The translations under genes and the position numbers were made by a program. The notes below the pieces were generated by a model that was given only the letters and a program-made list of their open reading frames with translations, ran no database searches and had not been told where the DNA came from. Shown piece after piece: positions 49,404 through 57,598 of a stretch of 64,000 nucleotides of DNA (position 1 is the first letter of the stretch; each line of letters opens with the position of its first letter). Where the stretch lies: the NCBI GenBank assembly GCA_017304655.1, contig JAFKLY010000006.1:372001-436000 (forward strand), written 5' to 3'. The DNA comes from Sphingomonas sp. (lineage in GTDB: Bacteria; Pseudomonadota; Alphaproteobacteria; Sphingomonadales; Sphingomonadaceae).

Positions 49404-49784
49404 TCAGAGCTCCTTGAATCGGGCGGACTTGATGTGGGTGAACTTGCCGTTCGCGATCCGGTAGAGGATGATGCTCTCGATCTCGCGCACGTCGCCCTTC
49501 TTGGTTGGCCACATGTCGAAATCGGGCCAGTCCGCGATCGTCTCGAACCGTGTGTGGACATGCAGGCAGGCGCCATCCTCGGCCAGAACAAGGTCGAGGA
49601 TGGTCAGCGTCTCAGCGAAATGCGCCTTGATACCGCGATAGAAGTCCGCGATCGCGGTGCGACCGACGATATGCTTGCGGTCGCCGAGCTGGAAATCGAC
49701 ATCATCGGCATAGAAACTCGAAAATCCGTCGAAATCATTGCGGTTGAACGCGTCGATATAGCGCTCGAAATCCTCTCGGGTCAT
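49404..49784 (-). CDS. NTF2/SnoaL-like protein (copy 4)
   Basis: A 126-residue DWPDF-type member: YIDAFNRNDFDGFSSFYADDVDFQLG, IVGRTAIADFYRGIKAHFAETLTILDL, IADWPDFDMWPTKKG and NGKFTHIKSARFKEL. It is sandwiched between two GMC oxidoreductase genes with a four-base overlap upstream and a three-base gap downstream, the closest coupling in the cluster. A lyase acting on the aldehyde or acid made by the GMC enzymes would make sense. Confidence 0.85.
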   Translation of the reverse strand: MTREDFERYIDAFNRNDFDGFSSFYADDVDFQLGDRKHIVGRTAIADFYRGIKAHFAETLTILDLVLAEDGACLHVHTRFETIADWPDFDMWPTKKGDVREIESIILYRIANGKFTHIKSARFKEL

Positions 49785-51430
49785 GCGGCTCTCTCCTTTT
49801 TGCGGGGCAGTTCGTCAGCGGGGAGGACGCGCCCCTTGATGATGTCCGCCGCGCGCTCGGCAATCATGATCGTCGGCGCATTGATGTTGCCGCCGGTTTC
49901 GTCCGGCATCACCGAGGCGTCGATGACGCGCAGCCCCTCCATGCCGATGACGCGCAGTTGCGGATCGACCACCGCTGCCGGGCCGGTGCCCATGCGGCAG
50001 GTGCCGAGCGGATGCTGCGTGGTGCTCGCGGTCGCGCGGATGTGTTCGTCCAGCTCTGCGTCGCTCTGGGCCTGGATGCCGGGCGAAATCTCCTTGCCGG
50101 TGATCTCGGCCTGCGGCGACGTGGCGTAGAGCTGGCGGGCGAGGCGGAGGCCGGCCCGCGCCGTCGCGAAATCATTGGGCGCGCTGAACAGGTTGAGGAA
50201 GATGCCGACATGGTCCTCGGCACGTGGGCTCTTGAGGAACACTTTGCCGCGGCTTTCCGGGTGCAGCAGGATCACGTCGGCGGTCAGCTTGTGCGGCGGG
50301 CGCTTCTTGATGCCGGGGAACCACAGGTGCGCGTCCAGCGTCACCGGGTTGCACCAGAGCTGGATGTCCGGCTGGGCCAGGCGCGGATCGGTGCGCAGCA
50401 CGGGGTTGGCGCTGTTCACTTGCCGGGCGAACGGTCCCTTGCCGGTGAAGTACCAGCGCAGCACCGAGAGGGTCGCCTTGTCGAAGCGCAGCTCGTTGAC
50501 GAAGGTGACGGGCGCCGCCTCGAACAGCAGCGGCACGCGCGGATGCTCGGAGAGATTCTGGCCGACGCCGGGCAGGTCATGCACCACATCTATGCCCATC
50601 TCCCGCAGATGCTCGGCCGGGCCGATGCCCGAGAGCATGAGCAGCTGGGGCGAATTGTAGCTGCCGCCCGAGAGGATGACCTCGCGCGTCGCCGTCGCCG
50701 TCTTGAGCGCGCCGTCATGGCGATATTCCACGCCGGTTGCACGCTTGCCCTCGGTCAGCACGCGCTGGGTCATGGCGTGGGTGAGCACGGTGAGGTTGGG
50801 TCGCGCCATCGCCGGCTTGAGATAGGCGGCATAAGTGGAAGCGCGCCGACCCTTCTCGTCGATGGTCAGCTCGATGCGGCCGACCCCTTCCTCGTCGCCA
50901 TCATGAATGTCTTCGGTCAGCGGATGGCCCGCATTCTTCGCGGCGGCCATCAGCTCGTCATGCAGCAGCCACTTGGTCGCATTGGGCGTGACGGCGAGCG
51001 GGCCGCTGCCGCCATGCAGAGCGGAGTCGCCGCGCCAGCTGCGCTCCATCTTGCGGAAATAGGGCAGCACATCGGCATAGCTCCAGCCGCTCGCGCCCAT
51101 CTGCGCCCAGCGGTCGAAATCGGCGCTGTGCCCGCGCATGAACACCATGCCGTTGATCGAGGAGGAACCGCCCAGCAGCCGGCCACGCGGCAGGATGAGC
51201 TTGCGATTGTTCATGTGCGGCTCGGGCTCGGTCCAGTAGGGCCAGGTGTAGCCCGGCTTGAACAGCGCCTTGAGGAAGCCAAGCGGCATACGGATCAGCC
51301 AGTCGTCTCCGCCGCCGCCCGCTTCGAGCAGCAGCACGCGCACCGCCGGGTCTTCGGTCAGGCGCGCGGCGAGAACGGCGCCGGCCGAGCCGGCACCCAC
51401 AATGACATAGTCAAAAATATCGTCGGACAG
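49781..51430 (-). CDS. GMC family FAD oxidoreductase (copy 2), probable CTG start
   Basis: A second GMC enzyme of about 549 residues: RGRLLGGSSSINGMVFMRG, catalytic His in QHPLGTCRMG, GGNINAPTIMI. The first canonical start, GTG 51400, falls inside the FAD-binding strand (FDYVIV before GAGSAGAV). The frame stays open upstream only to 51454 and has no ATG, GTG or TTG there. A CTG at 51430 follows GGGAGAGG by four bases and yields (M)SDDIFDYVIVGAGSAG, as expected of the family. I therefore place the start at this CTG. Confidence 0.82.
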   Translation of the reverse strand: MSDDIFDYVIVGAGSAGAVLAARLTEDPAVRVLLLEAGGGGDDWLIRMPLGFLKALFKPGYTWPYWTEPEPHMNNRKLILPRGRLLGGSSSINGMVFMRGHSADFDRWAQMGASGWSYADVLPYFRKMERSWRGDSALHGGSGPLAVTPNATKWLLHDELMAAAKNAGHPLTEDIHDGDEEGVGRIELTIDEKGRRASTYAAYLKPAMARPNLTVLTHAMTQRVLTEGKRATGVEYRHDGALKTATATREVILSGGSYNSPQLLMLSGIGPAEHLREMGIDVVHDLPGVGQNLSEHPRVPLLFEAAPVTFVNELRFDKATLSVLRWYFTGKGPFARQVNSANPVLRTDPRLAQPDIQLWCNPVTLDAHLWFPGIKKRPPHKLTADVILLHPESRGKVFLKSPRAEDHVGIFLNLFSAPNDFATARAGLRLARQLYATSPQAEITGKEISPGIQAQSDAELDEHIRATASTTQHPLGTCRMGTGPAAVVDPQLRVIGMEGLRVIDASVMPDETGGNINAPTIMIAERAADIIKGRVLPADELPRKKERAA

Positions 51431-51504
51431 GGGGCCTCTCCCGATCAGAAATCAAACCCGGCTTGGCGGGCAGCGCGTTCTGCTGTTATTGACGACTTCA
51501 TGAT

Positions 51505-51517
51505 GATTCAACAACTC
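51505..51517. promoter_or_regulatory. Operator-like half site D in a divergent promoter
   Basis: GATTCAACAACTC lies between the reverse GMC/NTF2/GMC operon and the forward aldehyde dehydrogenase operon. It resembles the AATCAACAAC half of sites B and C. A TTGACG 15 bases to the left might be its partner. Confidence 0.4.
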
Positions 51518-51562
51518 TTGGCTGCGATCTGACCGGCCGCTTGAGGAAAGGATGCCTGATTT

Positions 51563-53074
51563 ATGAACGCTCCCTATAATCCGGGGCTGCTCGAACATTT
51601 GCAACTTCGCTACGCGCAGGGCCCGGTGAAGATGCTCATCGGCGGCGACTGGGTGGAAGCGGCCTCCGGCGAGACGTTCGAAACGCTCAATCCCTCCACC
51701 GGCAAGCTGCTCGCGAACGTCGCGGCGGCGGGTGACGCGGACATCGACCGTGCCGTGGCGGCAGCGCGCGCGGCGTTCGAGGGGCCGTGGTCGAAGGTGA
51801 AGCCGGACGAGCGGACGCGGCTGCTGCTCAAGCTCGCCGATCTGATCGAGGCGAATGCCGAGGAACTGGCTCTGCTGGAAACGCTGGACGTCGGCCGGCC
51901 CATCCAGTTCTCGCGCATGATCGACGTGCAGGGCGCCATTGGCCAGCTGCGCTACAATGCCGGCTGGGCCAGCAAGATCGCGGGTGAGACGGCGGAGATC
52001 AGCGCGCCCGGCGAATGGTTCAGCTATGTGCTGCGCGAGCCGGTCGGCGTGTGCGCGCAGATCGTGCCGTGGAATTTCCCGATGGTTATGGCGGTGGGCA
52101 AGCTGGCGCCGGCGCTGGCGGCCGGTTGCACCGTGGTGCTCAAGCCCGCCGAGCAGACGCCGCTCTCCACGCTCCGTCTGGGCGAACTGATCCTGGAAGC
52201 GGGCTTCCCCGCTGGCGTCGTCAACATCGTGAGCGGTCTGGGGCGCACGGCCGGCGCCGCGCTGGCCAGCCATCCCGGCATCAACAAGATTTCCTTCACC
52301 GGATCGACCGTCACCGGCAAGGCGATCATTGAGGCATCAAAGAGCAATTTCGCGCGCGTGCAGCTGGAGCTGGGCGGCAAGTCGCCGACCTATATCTTCG
52401 CCGATGCCGATCTCTCCAAGGCGATCCCCGCCGCTGCCATGGGCATCTTCTTCAACGCCGGACAAGTCTGCGCCGCCGGCTCGCGCCTGTTCGTGCATGA
52501 GAAGGTGGCCGATCAGGTGCTGGAAGGCGTCGCCAACATGGCGCGTGGCATGAAGGTCGGACAGACGCTGGACGCCAGCACGATGATCGGTCCGCTGGTG
52601 AGCGCGACCCAGCTTGAGCGCGTAACCGGCTATATCCAGTCCGGGCGGGACGAAGGCGCGAGCGTCCTCGTGGGCGGCGAGGCGATCAGTGGCGAGGGCT
52701 ATGAGGGCGGCTATTTCGTCCAGCCCACCGTGTTGCTGGAGACGAAGCCGGACATGCGGGTACGCAAGGAGGAGATCTTCGGTCCCGTTCTGTGCGCGAT
52801 GCGCTTTGGCGATGACGATGATGTCGATGCGCTGGCCGGTCGCGGCAACGAGACCGAGTTCGGCCTCTCGGCCTCCATCTATACCTCCAACATCACCACG
52901 GCGCACAAGCTGGCGCGTCGCCTGAAGGCGGGCACGATCCGTATCAACGGCTCGGGCGGAGTCGATCCGGCGCTGCCGCTCGGCGGCTTCAAGGCGTCCG
53001 GCTGGGGCCGGGAGAACGGCAAGGCCGGGATCGAGGCCTATACCGAACTCAAGGCGGTGAGCGTCGCGCTCTGA
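51563..53074 (+). CDS. Aldehyde dehydrogenase (cluster copy 2)
   Basis: A 503-residue NAD-dependent enzyme of the betaine/phenylacetaldehyde dehydrogenase type: PWNFPMVMAVGKLAPALAAG, FTGSTVTGK, base Glu in LELGGKSP, catalytic Cys in NAGQVCAAGSR, and PLGGFKASGWGRENG near the end. It is divergent from the GMC operon and could oxidise the aldehydes those enzymes make. A MarR gene overlaps its stop. Confidence 0.92.
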   Translation: MNAPYNPGLLEHLQLRYAQGPVKMLIGGDWVEAASGETFETLNPSTGKLLANVAAAGDADIDRAVAAARAAFEGPWSKVKPDERTRLLLKLADLIEANAEELALLETLDVGRPIQFSRMIDVQGAIGQLRYNAGWASKIAGETAEISAPGEWFSYVLREPVGVCAQIVPWNFPMVMAVGKLAPALAAGCTVVLKPAEQTPLSTLRLGELILEAGFPAGVVNIVSGLGRTAGAALASHPGINKISFTGSTVTGKAIIEASKSNFARVQLELGGKSPTYIFADADLSKAIPAAAMGIFFNAGQVCAAGSRLFVHEKVADQVLEGVANMARGMKVGQTLDASTMIGPLVSATQLERVTGYIQSGRDEGASVLVGGEAISGEGYEGGYFVQPTVLLETKPDMRVRKEEIFGPVLCAMRFGDDDDVDALAGRGNETEFGLSASIYTSNITTAHKLARRLKAGTIRINGSGGVDPALPLGGFKASGWGRENGKAGIEAYTELKAVSVAL

Positions 53075-53604
53075 TGGCGAGCAAGGGGGGGAAGGGGACA
53101 ACCCCAAGGCAGACCGGGCCGCTTGAAGAAGCCTGGAGCCTGTTCGATTCGCGGCACCTGCCCTATCGGCTGCTGATGCTCGGCAAGATGCTCGACCGGC
53201 TCTCGGTGCAGAATATCCGGGAGCTGGGCGGCGTCTCGCTCGCTGAATGGCGCGTGCTCGCGCATCTGGAGCTGATGGGTGCGCGCAGTGCCAGCGAGAT
53301 ATCGGCGGCGGCGCTTGTCGATCGCGCCGAGGTGAGCCGGGCCGTCAGCTCGCTGGAGGCGGCAGGCCTGCTTACGCGCATGGACAATCCGCGCAATCGC
53401 AAGAGCAGCCTGCTGGTCCTCACCCCCAAGGCGCATGAGATCTATCAGCGCGTGTCCGGGCAACGGCGCGATTTCTACGGCGAGCTGATGGCGGATATCT
53501 CGCCCGCCGAACTGAAACTGCTCGACGAGCTGCTGCTGCGCATGGCGCGGCAGGCGGATCGGATCGCGCGGGAAAACAGTGAGGGGGCGAAGAAGAAGCC
53601 ATGA
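53074..53604 (+). CDS. MarR-family regulator
   Basis: A 176-residue winged-helix regulator (SLAEWRVLAHLELMGARSASEISAAALVDRAEVSRAVSSLEAAGLLTRMDNPRNRKSSLLVLTPKA). The ATG shares a base with the aldehyde dehydrogenase stop and its own stop overlaps the next gene by four bases. It is the third MarR protein in the cluster and is the natural candidate to act on the 51.5-kb divergent promoter. Confidence 0.87.
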   Translation: MASKGGKGTTPRQTGPLEEAWSLFDSRHLPYRLLMLGKMLDRLSVQNIRELGGVSLAEWRVLAHLELMGARSASEISAAALVDRAEVSRAVSSLEAAGLLTRMDNPRNRKSSLLVLTPKAHEIYQRVSGQRRDFYGELMADISPAELKLLDELLLRMARQADRIARENSEGAKKKP

Positions 53605-54401
53605 ACTACGAGGCCTATGTCGACGCCTTCAATCAAGGCGATGACGCGACGCTGGTGGAAACCTGGTTCGCGCCGGACTGCGTCATGTTCAGCTCATCCC
53701 GCGTCAGCCGGGGCCGGGCCGAACTGCTGGCTTTCCTGCAATGGGCGCATGATGGCGTGCGGGAAGTCATCCGCCCCCGGCTGGTGCTGCAGGAGGGCAA
53801 CCGGCTGTTCGTCGATGTCGACATGGATTTCGTCTGCACCAGGCCGCGCCCGGATTTCCCGTTCGCCCCGCTGCTGCCGGGTGACATCCTCACTGTGCGG
53901 TTCTTCGTCACCTACACGCTCGATGAGGCCGGCCTGATCAAGGAGCTGTGCTCGATGGTCTGGCCCGCCGAGCAGGGCGTCACCAAGGCGCCGATGCTCT
54001 CGGGTCATCCGGGCGGACGGGCCTCCTATCATGCTTATGCAGCGGCGTTCAGCGCGGCGGACATGGAGCGGGCAGGGCGTTTCTACACGCAGGACTGCAC
54101 GCTTAAGCTCCCCTCGGTGCCGCCGATTGTCGGGCGGCAGGGGATCTGCGACTTCTACGGCAAGATGTTCCAGGTGGTGCGCGAGCATCTCACGATCCAC
54201 ACGCTGGTGATGGACGATCATGGCATCGCGGTGGATTGCACCAGCACCTTCACGGCGCAGGTCGACGCGCCGGACTTTGTTGTCGCGCCACTGAAGCAGG
54301 GCGAGTCGATCAAGGTCCGCGTGTTCGTGGTCTATGGCCTGCGCAACGGGCAGATTGCGACCATCGACGTGGCGCGAGCGGGCGAGCCTGTGCGTGTTTG
54401 A
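53601..54401 (+). CDS. Tandem NTF2/SnoaL-like protein (copy 5, two domains)
   Basis: A 266-residue protein with two NTF2-like domains in a row. The first is MNYEAYVDAFNQGDDATLVETWFAPDCVMF ... RPDFPFAPLLPGDILTVRFFVTYTLD. The second is SYHAYAAAFSAADMERAGRFYTQDCTLKL ... APDFVVAPLKQGESIKVRVFVVYGLRNG. The PDF motif of the single-domain copies is kept in both halves. This is an internal pseudo-dimer and suggests specialisation of one half. It is coupled to the MarR gene. Confidence 0.8.
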   Translation: MNYEAYVDAFNQGDDATLVETWFAPDCVMFSSSRVSRGRAELLAFLQWAHDGVREVIRPRLVLQEGNRLFVDVDMDFVCTRPRPDFPFAPLLPGDILTVRFFVTYTLDEAGLIKELCSMVWPAEQGVTKAPMLSGHPGGRASYHAYAAAFSAADMERAGRFYTQDCTLKLPSVPPIVGRQGICDFYGKMFQVVREHLTIHTLVMDDHGIAVDCTSTFTAQVDAPDFVVAPLKQGESIKVRVFVVYGLRNGQIATIDVARAGEPVRV

Positions 54402-54410
54402 TCAAGTGCC

Positions 54411-54587
54411 TTAGCGCGAAGGTCTCGTGAACGACGGCGGGTCGCTCGCCGGGAAGGATTCGTCGGACGCTTCGTCAACTTCGTCCCAGGGGCGTTTGGG
54501 CTTGTTCTGCATCGCCTCTGGGCCGGCGTCGCGCACCTTGGGGATGGGATGCTCGCCGTCGGGATGCTGTTCACTTTTGCTGGTCAT
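54411..54587 (-). CDS. Small acidic protein with DESFPASDPPSF tail
   Basis: A 58-residue hydrophilic protein ending RPWDEVDEASDESFPASDPPSFTRPSR. I recall this Asp/Ser/Pro tail from many small uncharacterised alphaproteobacterial proteins. The ATG has AGGAG nine bases upstream. The frame is open much further, but that part is the complement of fumC. It is likely disordered and its function is unknown. The stop is 9 bases from the convergent NTF2 gene. Confidence 0.65.
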   Translation of the reverse strand: MTSKSEQHPDGEHPIPKVRDAGPEAMQNKPKRPWDEVDEASDESFPASDPPSFTRPSR

Positions 54588-54725
54588 CGTCCTATCTCCT
54601 TGTGAGGCGGAACAGACTGCGGTCTCGTCTTGCTGGAACGCATCGCCGCGCCAGAGGTTGCGGGGCTGAATGAATTCCAGCGTTGCCAGACCGGGCGACC
54701 GCCTCTGCCAGGGAAGGACCGGCCG

Positions 54726-56111
54726 ATGAGCGAGACCCGCAGCGAGAGTGATAGCATTGGCGCGATAGACGTGCCAGCGCAGGCCTATTGGGGGGCGCAG
54801 ACCCAGCGCAGCATCGAGAATTTTCCCTTCGCGCCGAGTGAACGCATGCCCATCGGCATCGTCCATGCGCTGGCCATCGTCAAACAGGCGGCGGCGCGCG
54901 TGAACCGGGCGCATGGTCTGTCCGTCTCCCTCGCCGACGCGATCGACAGGGCGGCGGCGGAAGTGATCGTCGGCAAGCATGACGACCAGTTCCCGCTTGT
55001 GATCTGGCAGACGGGCAGCGGCACCCAATCGAACATGAACGTCAATGAGGTGATCGCCGGGCGGGCCAACGAGCTGCTGGCGGGCACGCGCGGCGGCAAG
55101 TCGCCCGTGCACCCGAACGATCATGTCAACATGAGCCAGTCGTCGAACGACAGCTTCCCCACCGCGCTGCACATCGCCGTGGCGCGCGCCGTGACGGACG
55201 ATCTGCTGCCCGCGCTCGATTATCTGCGCGATCTCCTGCACGCCCGCGCCGGGCAATGGGCGCATATCGTCAAGATCGGCCGCACCCACTTGCAGGACGC
55301 GACGCCGCTGACGCTCGGGCAGGAATTTTCCGGTTACGCCCAGATGCTCTCGAACTGCCGGGAGCGAATTGCCCATGCGGTGATGCATGACATCATGGCG
55401 CTGGCGCAGGGCGGGACGGCAGTGGGCACCGGGCTGAACGCGCCCGACGGTTTTGCCGAGGCCGTGGCGGCCGAGATTTCCGCGCTCACCGGCCTGCCTT
55501 TCTACAGCGCCCCCAACAAGTTCGAGGCGCTGGGTTCCAACGATCCGCTGGTGCATGTCTCCGGCGCGCTCAATACGCTGGCCGTCGCGCTCACCAAGAT
55601 TGCCAATGATATCCGCCTGCTCGGCAGCGGGCCACGCTCGGGGCTGGGCGAACTGGAGCTGCCGGCCAACGAACCGGGCAGCTCGATCATGCCCGGCAAG
55701 GTGAACCCGACCCAGTGCGAGATGCTGACGATGGTGGCGGCGCAAGTGATCGGCAATCATCAGGCCGTGACGGTCGGTGGTCTGCAGGGGCATCTGGAGC
55801 TCAATGTGTTCAAGCCGCTCATCGGCGCGGCGGTGCTGCGCTCGGTCCATCTGTTCGCGGTGGGCATGGAGAGCTTTGCCGAGCGCTGCGTCGAAGGGAT
55901 CGTGCCCAATGAGGGGCGCATCGCCGAGCTGGTCGACCGCAGCCTGATGCTGGTGACGGCCCTGGCGCCGGAGATCGGCTATGACGCGGCGGCCAGCATT
56001 GCCAAACATGCCCATGCGGAGGGCATAACCCTGCGCGAGGCGGGGCTGGCGCTCGGGCTGATCGATGCCGCGACCTTCGACCGGCTGGTGCGGCCCGAGA
56101 CGATGGTCTGA
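54726..56111 (+). CDS. fumC: Class II fumarate hydratase
   Basis: Interconverts fumarate and malate in the TCA cycle, without an iron-sulfur cluster. The 461-residue protein shows [66 protein letters not shown] and the loop [16 protein letters not shown] with the catalytic Ser. GGAAGG precedes ATG 54726. It marks a return to core metabolism within the accessory region. Confidence 0.95.
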   Translation: MSETRSESDSIGAIDVPAQAYWGAQTQRSIENFPFAPSERMPIGIVHALAIVKQAAARVNRAHGLSVSLADAIDRAAAEVIVGKHDDQFPLVIWQTGSGTQSNMNVNEVIAGRANELLAGTRGGKSPVHPNDHVNMSQSSNDSFPTALHIAVARAVTDDLLPALDYLRDLLHARAGQWAHIVKIGRTHLQDATPLTLGQEFSGYAQMLSNCRERIAHAVMHDIMALAQGGTAVGTGLNAPDGFAEAVAAEISALTGLPFYSAPNKFEALGSNDPLVHVSGALNTLAVALTKIANDIRLLGSGPRSGLGELELPANEPGSSIMPGKVNPTQCEMLTMVAAQVIGNHQAVTVGGLQGHLELNVFKPLIGAAVLRSVHLFAVGMESFAERCVEGIVPNEGRIAELVDRSLMLVTALAPEIGYDAAASIAKHAHAEGITLREAGLALGLIDAATFDRLVRPETMV

Positions 56112-56122
56112 GGGCGCGGGAT

Positions 56123-57001
56123 GTGACTGCGCGGCGAACCATCGGCGGGATCGAGATCACTCACGCAGAACGGGTGATCTTTCCGCAGGATGGTTTCACC
56201 AAAGGCGATCTGGCCGCTTATTATCACGCCATTGCGCCCTTGATGCTGCCCTTTGCCGCCGGCCGCCCGGTCAGCCTGCTGCGCTGCCCGGATGGCGTGG
56301 CGGGCGCCTGTTTCTTCCAGAAGCATGGCGACGGGTTCGGGCCGCATGTCGACACCGTGCCCATCGTCGAGAAGGATGGGGACACGGGCGACTATCTCGC
56401 GATCCGGGATGCCGATGGCCTGCTTGCCTGCGTGCAGATGGGAACGGTGGAGTTCCATGGCTGGGGCGCGCGGGCGGATGCCGTCGAGGCGCCCGATCGA
56501 CTGGTGTTCGATCTTGATCCGGACGAGGGACTGGATTTTGCGGCCGTGACTCGCGCGGCGCGGGAGGTGCGCGAGAGGCTTTCCGCGCTCGGCCTGGCGA
56601 GCTTCGCGATGCTGACGGGCGGCAAGGGCATCCATGTGATCGCGCCGCTGACGCCGGGGCATGACTGGGCGGATCATGCCGCCTTCGCCAAACACATTGC
56701 CGGTTCGATGGCGCAGGGCGAGCCGGATCGCTTCGTCGCCACGATGAGCAAGGCGAAGCGCAAGGGCCGCATCTTCATCGACTGGCTGCGCAACCAGCGC
56801 GGCAACAGCGCGATCCTGCCCTATTCAGCGCGAGCGCGGGCCGGTGCGCCTGTCGCCGCGCCGGTCGCATGGGACGAGCTGGAGACCACCGGCCACGCCC
56901 AGCTCTACGGCATCGCGGATGCCCCGCATCTGATCGAGCGTGCGCAGTCTCGAGTCCTGCGCGGATGGGGCGCCGCGCGGCAATCGCTGCCGACCGGATG
57001 A
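56123..57001 (+). CDS. Stand-alone LigD-type polymerase (primase-like) domain
   Basis: A 292-residue archaeo-eukaryotic-primase-fold polymerase as found in LigD: THAERVIFPQDGFTKGDLAAYY, metal residues Asp130 and Asp132 in FDLDPDEGLDF, TGGKGIHVIAPL and RIFIDWLRNQRGNSAILPYSARA. In bacterial end joining this domain fills gaps and adds ribonucleotides. Ligase and phosphoesterase domains are missing and no Ku gene is in the window, so it must work with parts encoded elsewhere, or in another repair route. The start is GTG 56123, 11 bases after fumC. Confidence 0.88.
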   Translation: MTARRTIGGIEITHAERVIFPQDGFTKGDLAAYYHAIAPLMLPFAAGRPVSLLRCPDGVAGACFFQKHGDGFGPHVDTVPIVEKDGDTGDYLAIRDADGLLACVQMGTVEFHGWGARADAVEAPDRLVFDLDPDEGLDFAAVTRAAREVRERLSALGLASFAMLTGGKGIHVIAPLTPGHDWADHAAFAKHIAGSMAQGEPDRFVATMSKAKRKGRIFIDWLRNQRGNSAILPYSARARAGAPVAAPVAWDELETTGHAQLYGIADAPHLIERAQSRVLRGWGAARQSLPTG

Positions 57002-57160
57002 GCCGTGGCGCCATCGCGACGCAGCGGGCATGAGGCGGCAACGCCTTCCATTTCAAACCGTTGGAACATCAGGAAGAAAGCAGCGGCCATTCCGCTGCTC
57101 GGGGTGGCTCCGGCGGCGCGCTGTCGTGCCGCAGCCTCCCGGCACTGAGAGGAGGCCATC

Positions 57161-57529
57161 ATGGCCGATACACTTGCGATCGATGAAACCACTCGCCTGA
57201 TCTCGTCCGACAAGGTGGACGGCACCACCGTCTATAATCGCCAGGGCGAGAAGCTCGGCAGCGTGCGCAACTTCATGGTCGACAAGCGCAGCGGCAAGGC
57301 GGAATATGCCGTCCTCCAGTTCGGCGGACTGTTCGGCATCGGCAGCGATCACTATCCCCTGCCGTGGGACAAGCTGAGCTACGACACCGATCTGGGCGGT
57401 TATGTCGTCGATATCGACAAGGAGCGTCTGACGGAAGCGCCGCGTTATTCGGATCAAAGCCCGGCTTATGACCATGATTATGGTCGCGCGGTCCATGACT
57501 ATTGGGGCGTGCGTTATCCCTTCATCTGA
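57161..57529 (+). CDS. PRC-barrel domain protein
   Basis: A 122-residue protein with one PRC-barrel (RLISSDKVDGTTVYNRQGEKLGSVRNFMVDKRSGKAEYAVLQFGGLFGIGSDHYPLPWDKL) and a Tyr/Asp-rich tail. Similar short proteins in Rhizobiales and sphingomonads are stress-linked; the exact role is unknown. GAGAGGAGG precedes the start and a terminator follows. Confidence 0.85.
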   Translation: MADTLAIDETTRLISSDKVDGTTVYNRQGEKLGSVRNFMVDKRSGKAEYAVLQFGGLFGIGSDHYPLPWDKLSYDTDLGGYVVDIDKERLTEAPRYSDQSPAYDHDYGRAVHDYWGVRYPFI

Positions 57530-57545
57530 GGGAGTAGCACGCAGG

Positions 57546-57585
57546 CCGGCCGGTTCCACCATAGCGGAACCGGCCGGTTTTGTCT
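57546..57585. terminator. Terminator between convergent PRC and oxygenase genes
   Basis: A perfect 12-base stem CCGGCCGGTTCC / GGAACCGGCCGG with an eight-base loop, followed by TTTTGTCTT. It closes the PRC transcript, and its stem can serve the reverse oxygenase gene too. Confidence 0.85.
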
Positions 57586-57598
57586 TGAGCGCACGCCT

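Noticed and set aside
47472..50129. Plus-strand open frame of 885 codons opposite the GMC/NTF2 genes
   Set aside because: It crosses three recognised reverse-strand genes and has the His/Arg/Ala-rich look of an antisense frame.
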